From a bacterium (GTDB taxonomy: Bacteria; Pseudomonadota; Alphaproteobacteria; Rhizobiales; Xanthobacteraceae), in NCBI GenBank assembly GCA_029946075.1, contig JAQSDT010000676.1, forward strand, positions 1 to 22,227: a stretch of DNA of 22,227 bases, written 5' to 3'. The position numbers and the translations under genes are program-made. The notes beneath the pieces were generated by a model. The model was not told the origin of the DNA. It searched no databases and was given only the letters and a program-made list of their open reading frames with translations. This document shows positions 21,500 through 22,227 of the stretch, piece by piece; the first letter of the stretch is position 1, and each line of letters starts with the position of its first letter.

Positions 21500-21615
21500 T
21501 CACTAACCTCGGTGAGAGCGGTTCGCAGGACCGCGGGAATTCAAAAGAAATTGCCCAACTTTCATACAGGTTGCGCGTTTAAATATGGTTAGCGAAGGTT
21601 ACCAATTGTGTCACC

Positions 21616-21667
21616 AAAGCGTTTTCCGGCGAAGTGGAGACCGGTTCGCGTCAAGAAAACGCGTCAA
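21616..21667. repeat. Short palindromic intergenic repeat, about 50 bp
   Basis: GCGTTTTC (21619-21626) and GAAAACGC (21655-21662) are perfect inverted arms around a core containing GAAGTGGAGACCGGTTCGCG. I associate this motif with a highly repeated intergenic element in Bradyrhizobium and relatives; within this window it occurs once. Confidence 0.6.
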
Positions 21668-21783
21668 AGGACTCCAGTCCGGCGAAACACCATATTTCCA
21701 TCACCATGCCCGCGATCGGTTCTGTTGAAATTAACATCGACGCCCAAATTTTCGCTTTTGGTGCATTCTGCGACTCCGCGGAC

Positions 21784-21813
21784 AAAGAAAAACGGCGGGG
21801 TTTCCCCCGCCGT
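21784..21813 (-). terminator. Rho-independent terminator of flagellin
   Basis: On the minus strand ACGGCGGGG-GAAA-CCCCGCCGT forms a perfect 9-bp stem with a stable GNRA loop, followed directly by TTTTCTTT. It lies 26 bases after the flagellin stop. Confidence 0.92.
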
Positions 21814-21839
21814 CTTGATCTTCGAAATCGCAGCCCGAC

Positions 21840-22226
21840 TTAGCGGAGCAGCTGCAGCACGCTCTGCTGCGACTGGTTGGCCAGAGCCAGCGCGGACACC
21901 GCGATCGACTGGCGGGTCGACAGCGCCTGGCTGTTCGCCGCTTCCTCGTTGGTGTCGGCCAGCGTCAGGTTGGACGAGCCGGTCTGCAGCACGTTGATCA
22001 GGTTCTTCGAGAAGTCCTGACGGATCTGCACGATCGACAGGTTCGAACCGAAGGCTGAAGCCTGCGAACGGAGCGTGCTGCTGGCAGCCTGCAAACCGCT
22101 GACGACCGTTTGAACCGAGTCGTTGTCCTTGAAGTCGCCGGTGTTCAACGTCGCGAGGCCAAGGCCCGGTGCGTTGAAGTTGACGCCGGAGATGCTCAGC
22201 GTCGACTTGCCGGTTTCGTTGAAGGT
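21840..22226 (-). CDS. fliC: Flagellin, C-terminal part (cut by window edge)
   Basis: Flagellin is the filament subunit. Only the last 128 codons are visible; the frame is open to the right edge. The C-terminal D0/D1 helices are clear: ASSTLRSQASAFGSNLSIVQ, then RQDFSKNLINVLQTGSSNLTLADTNEEAANSQAL and the terminal ALALANQSQQSVLQLLR. This end is needed for export and for polymerisation. The TTG at 22148 is internal, not a start. Whether this is one of several flagellin copies cannot be seen here. Confidence 0.93.
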   Translation of the reverse strand, partial: TFNETGKSTLSISGVNFNAPGLGLATLNTGDFKDNDSVQTVVSGLQAASSTLRSQASAFGSNLSIVQIRQDFSKNLINVLQTGSSNLTLADTNEEAANSQALSTRQSIAVSALALANQSQQSVLQLLR

Positions 22227-22227
22227 C

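Larger units (their letters stand above)
21500..21839. other. Gap between flagellin and flaF: terminator, repeat and flaF control region
   Basis: The gap holds no gene. It contains the flagellin terminator (21784-21813), a palindromic repeat (21616-21667), and upstream of flaF an AT-rich stretch with TTTA-N7-TTAG (21578-21592), a weak CtrA-like match similar to the one before fliX. No clear -35/-10 pair for flaF was found. Confidence 0.5.

Noticed and set aside
1..22227. Integrase, transposase, tRNA or attachment-site pair that would explain the accessory block
   Set aside because: I looked for integrase and transposase motifs in all the well-supported frames, and for tRNA-like ends and long direct repeats at the borders, and found none.

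Overview
The window looks like a high-GC alphaproteobacterial chromosome, most probably Bradyrhizobium or a close relative. The reasons are the flagellar gene set (flgA, flgH, fliX, flgI, a short flgJ, flaF and flagellin beside a dksA-type gene), GTG/TTG starts, very high third-position GC, and intergenic palindromes of a kind I associate with this group. This placement is inference from content; no rRNA or other marker gene is present.

Layout. Positions 1-1434 hold the end of a flagellar operon (partial flgA, then flgH), closed by a strong hairpin terminator at 1491-1536. Positions 1540-15660 are an accessory block: (i) a lower-GC polysaccharide group (SAM methyltransferase, O-antigen ligase/polymerase-like protein, and a second polytopic membrane protein containing a C9 tract); (ii) a drug-efflux locus with a DHA2 MFS pump divergent from marR-emrA, sharing two dyad operators; (iii) an AraC regulator with an exported metallo-beta-lactamase-fold hydrolase, and beyond them a detached copy of an emrA 3' end; (iv) a HigB/HigA-type toxin-antitoxin pair with a dyad operator overlapping its promoter; (v) a frameshifted PRC-barrel relic; (vi) an exported serpin; (vii) a palindromic repeat; (viii) a two-gene unit of a DehI-like protein and a 2-keto-4-pentenoate hydratase-family enzyme; (ix) a 100-bp palindromic repeat.

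Positions 15665-22227 return to the flagellar/regulatory backbone: dksA, then a small divergent oxidoreductase/HxlR pair, then fliX divergent from flgI-flgJ-flgN-like, a FlaG-like gene, and, on the minus strand, flagellin (partial), flaF and a conserved-looking protein of unknown function.

The flagellar genes work together in building the P- and L-rings, rod and filament and in checking assembly (FliX, FlaF). The accessory block reads as a stepwise-filled insertion site: regulator-effector pairs, a stability module, surface-polysaccharide genes, repeats and gene relics. I found no CRISPR array, tRNA, rRNA, integrase or complete insertion sequence. The observations most worth checking are the poly-C tract, the emrA tail duplication, the toxin-antitoxin promoter/operator with an almost leaderless transcript, the PRC-barrel pseudogene and the serpin.
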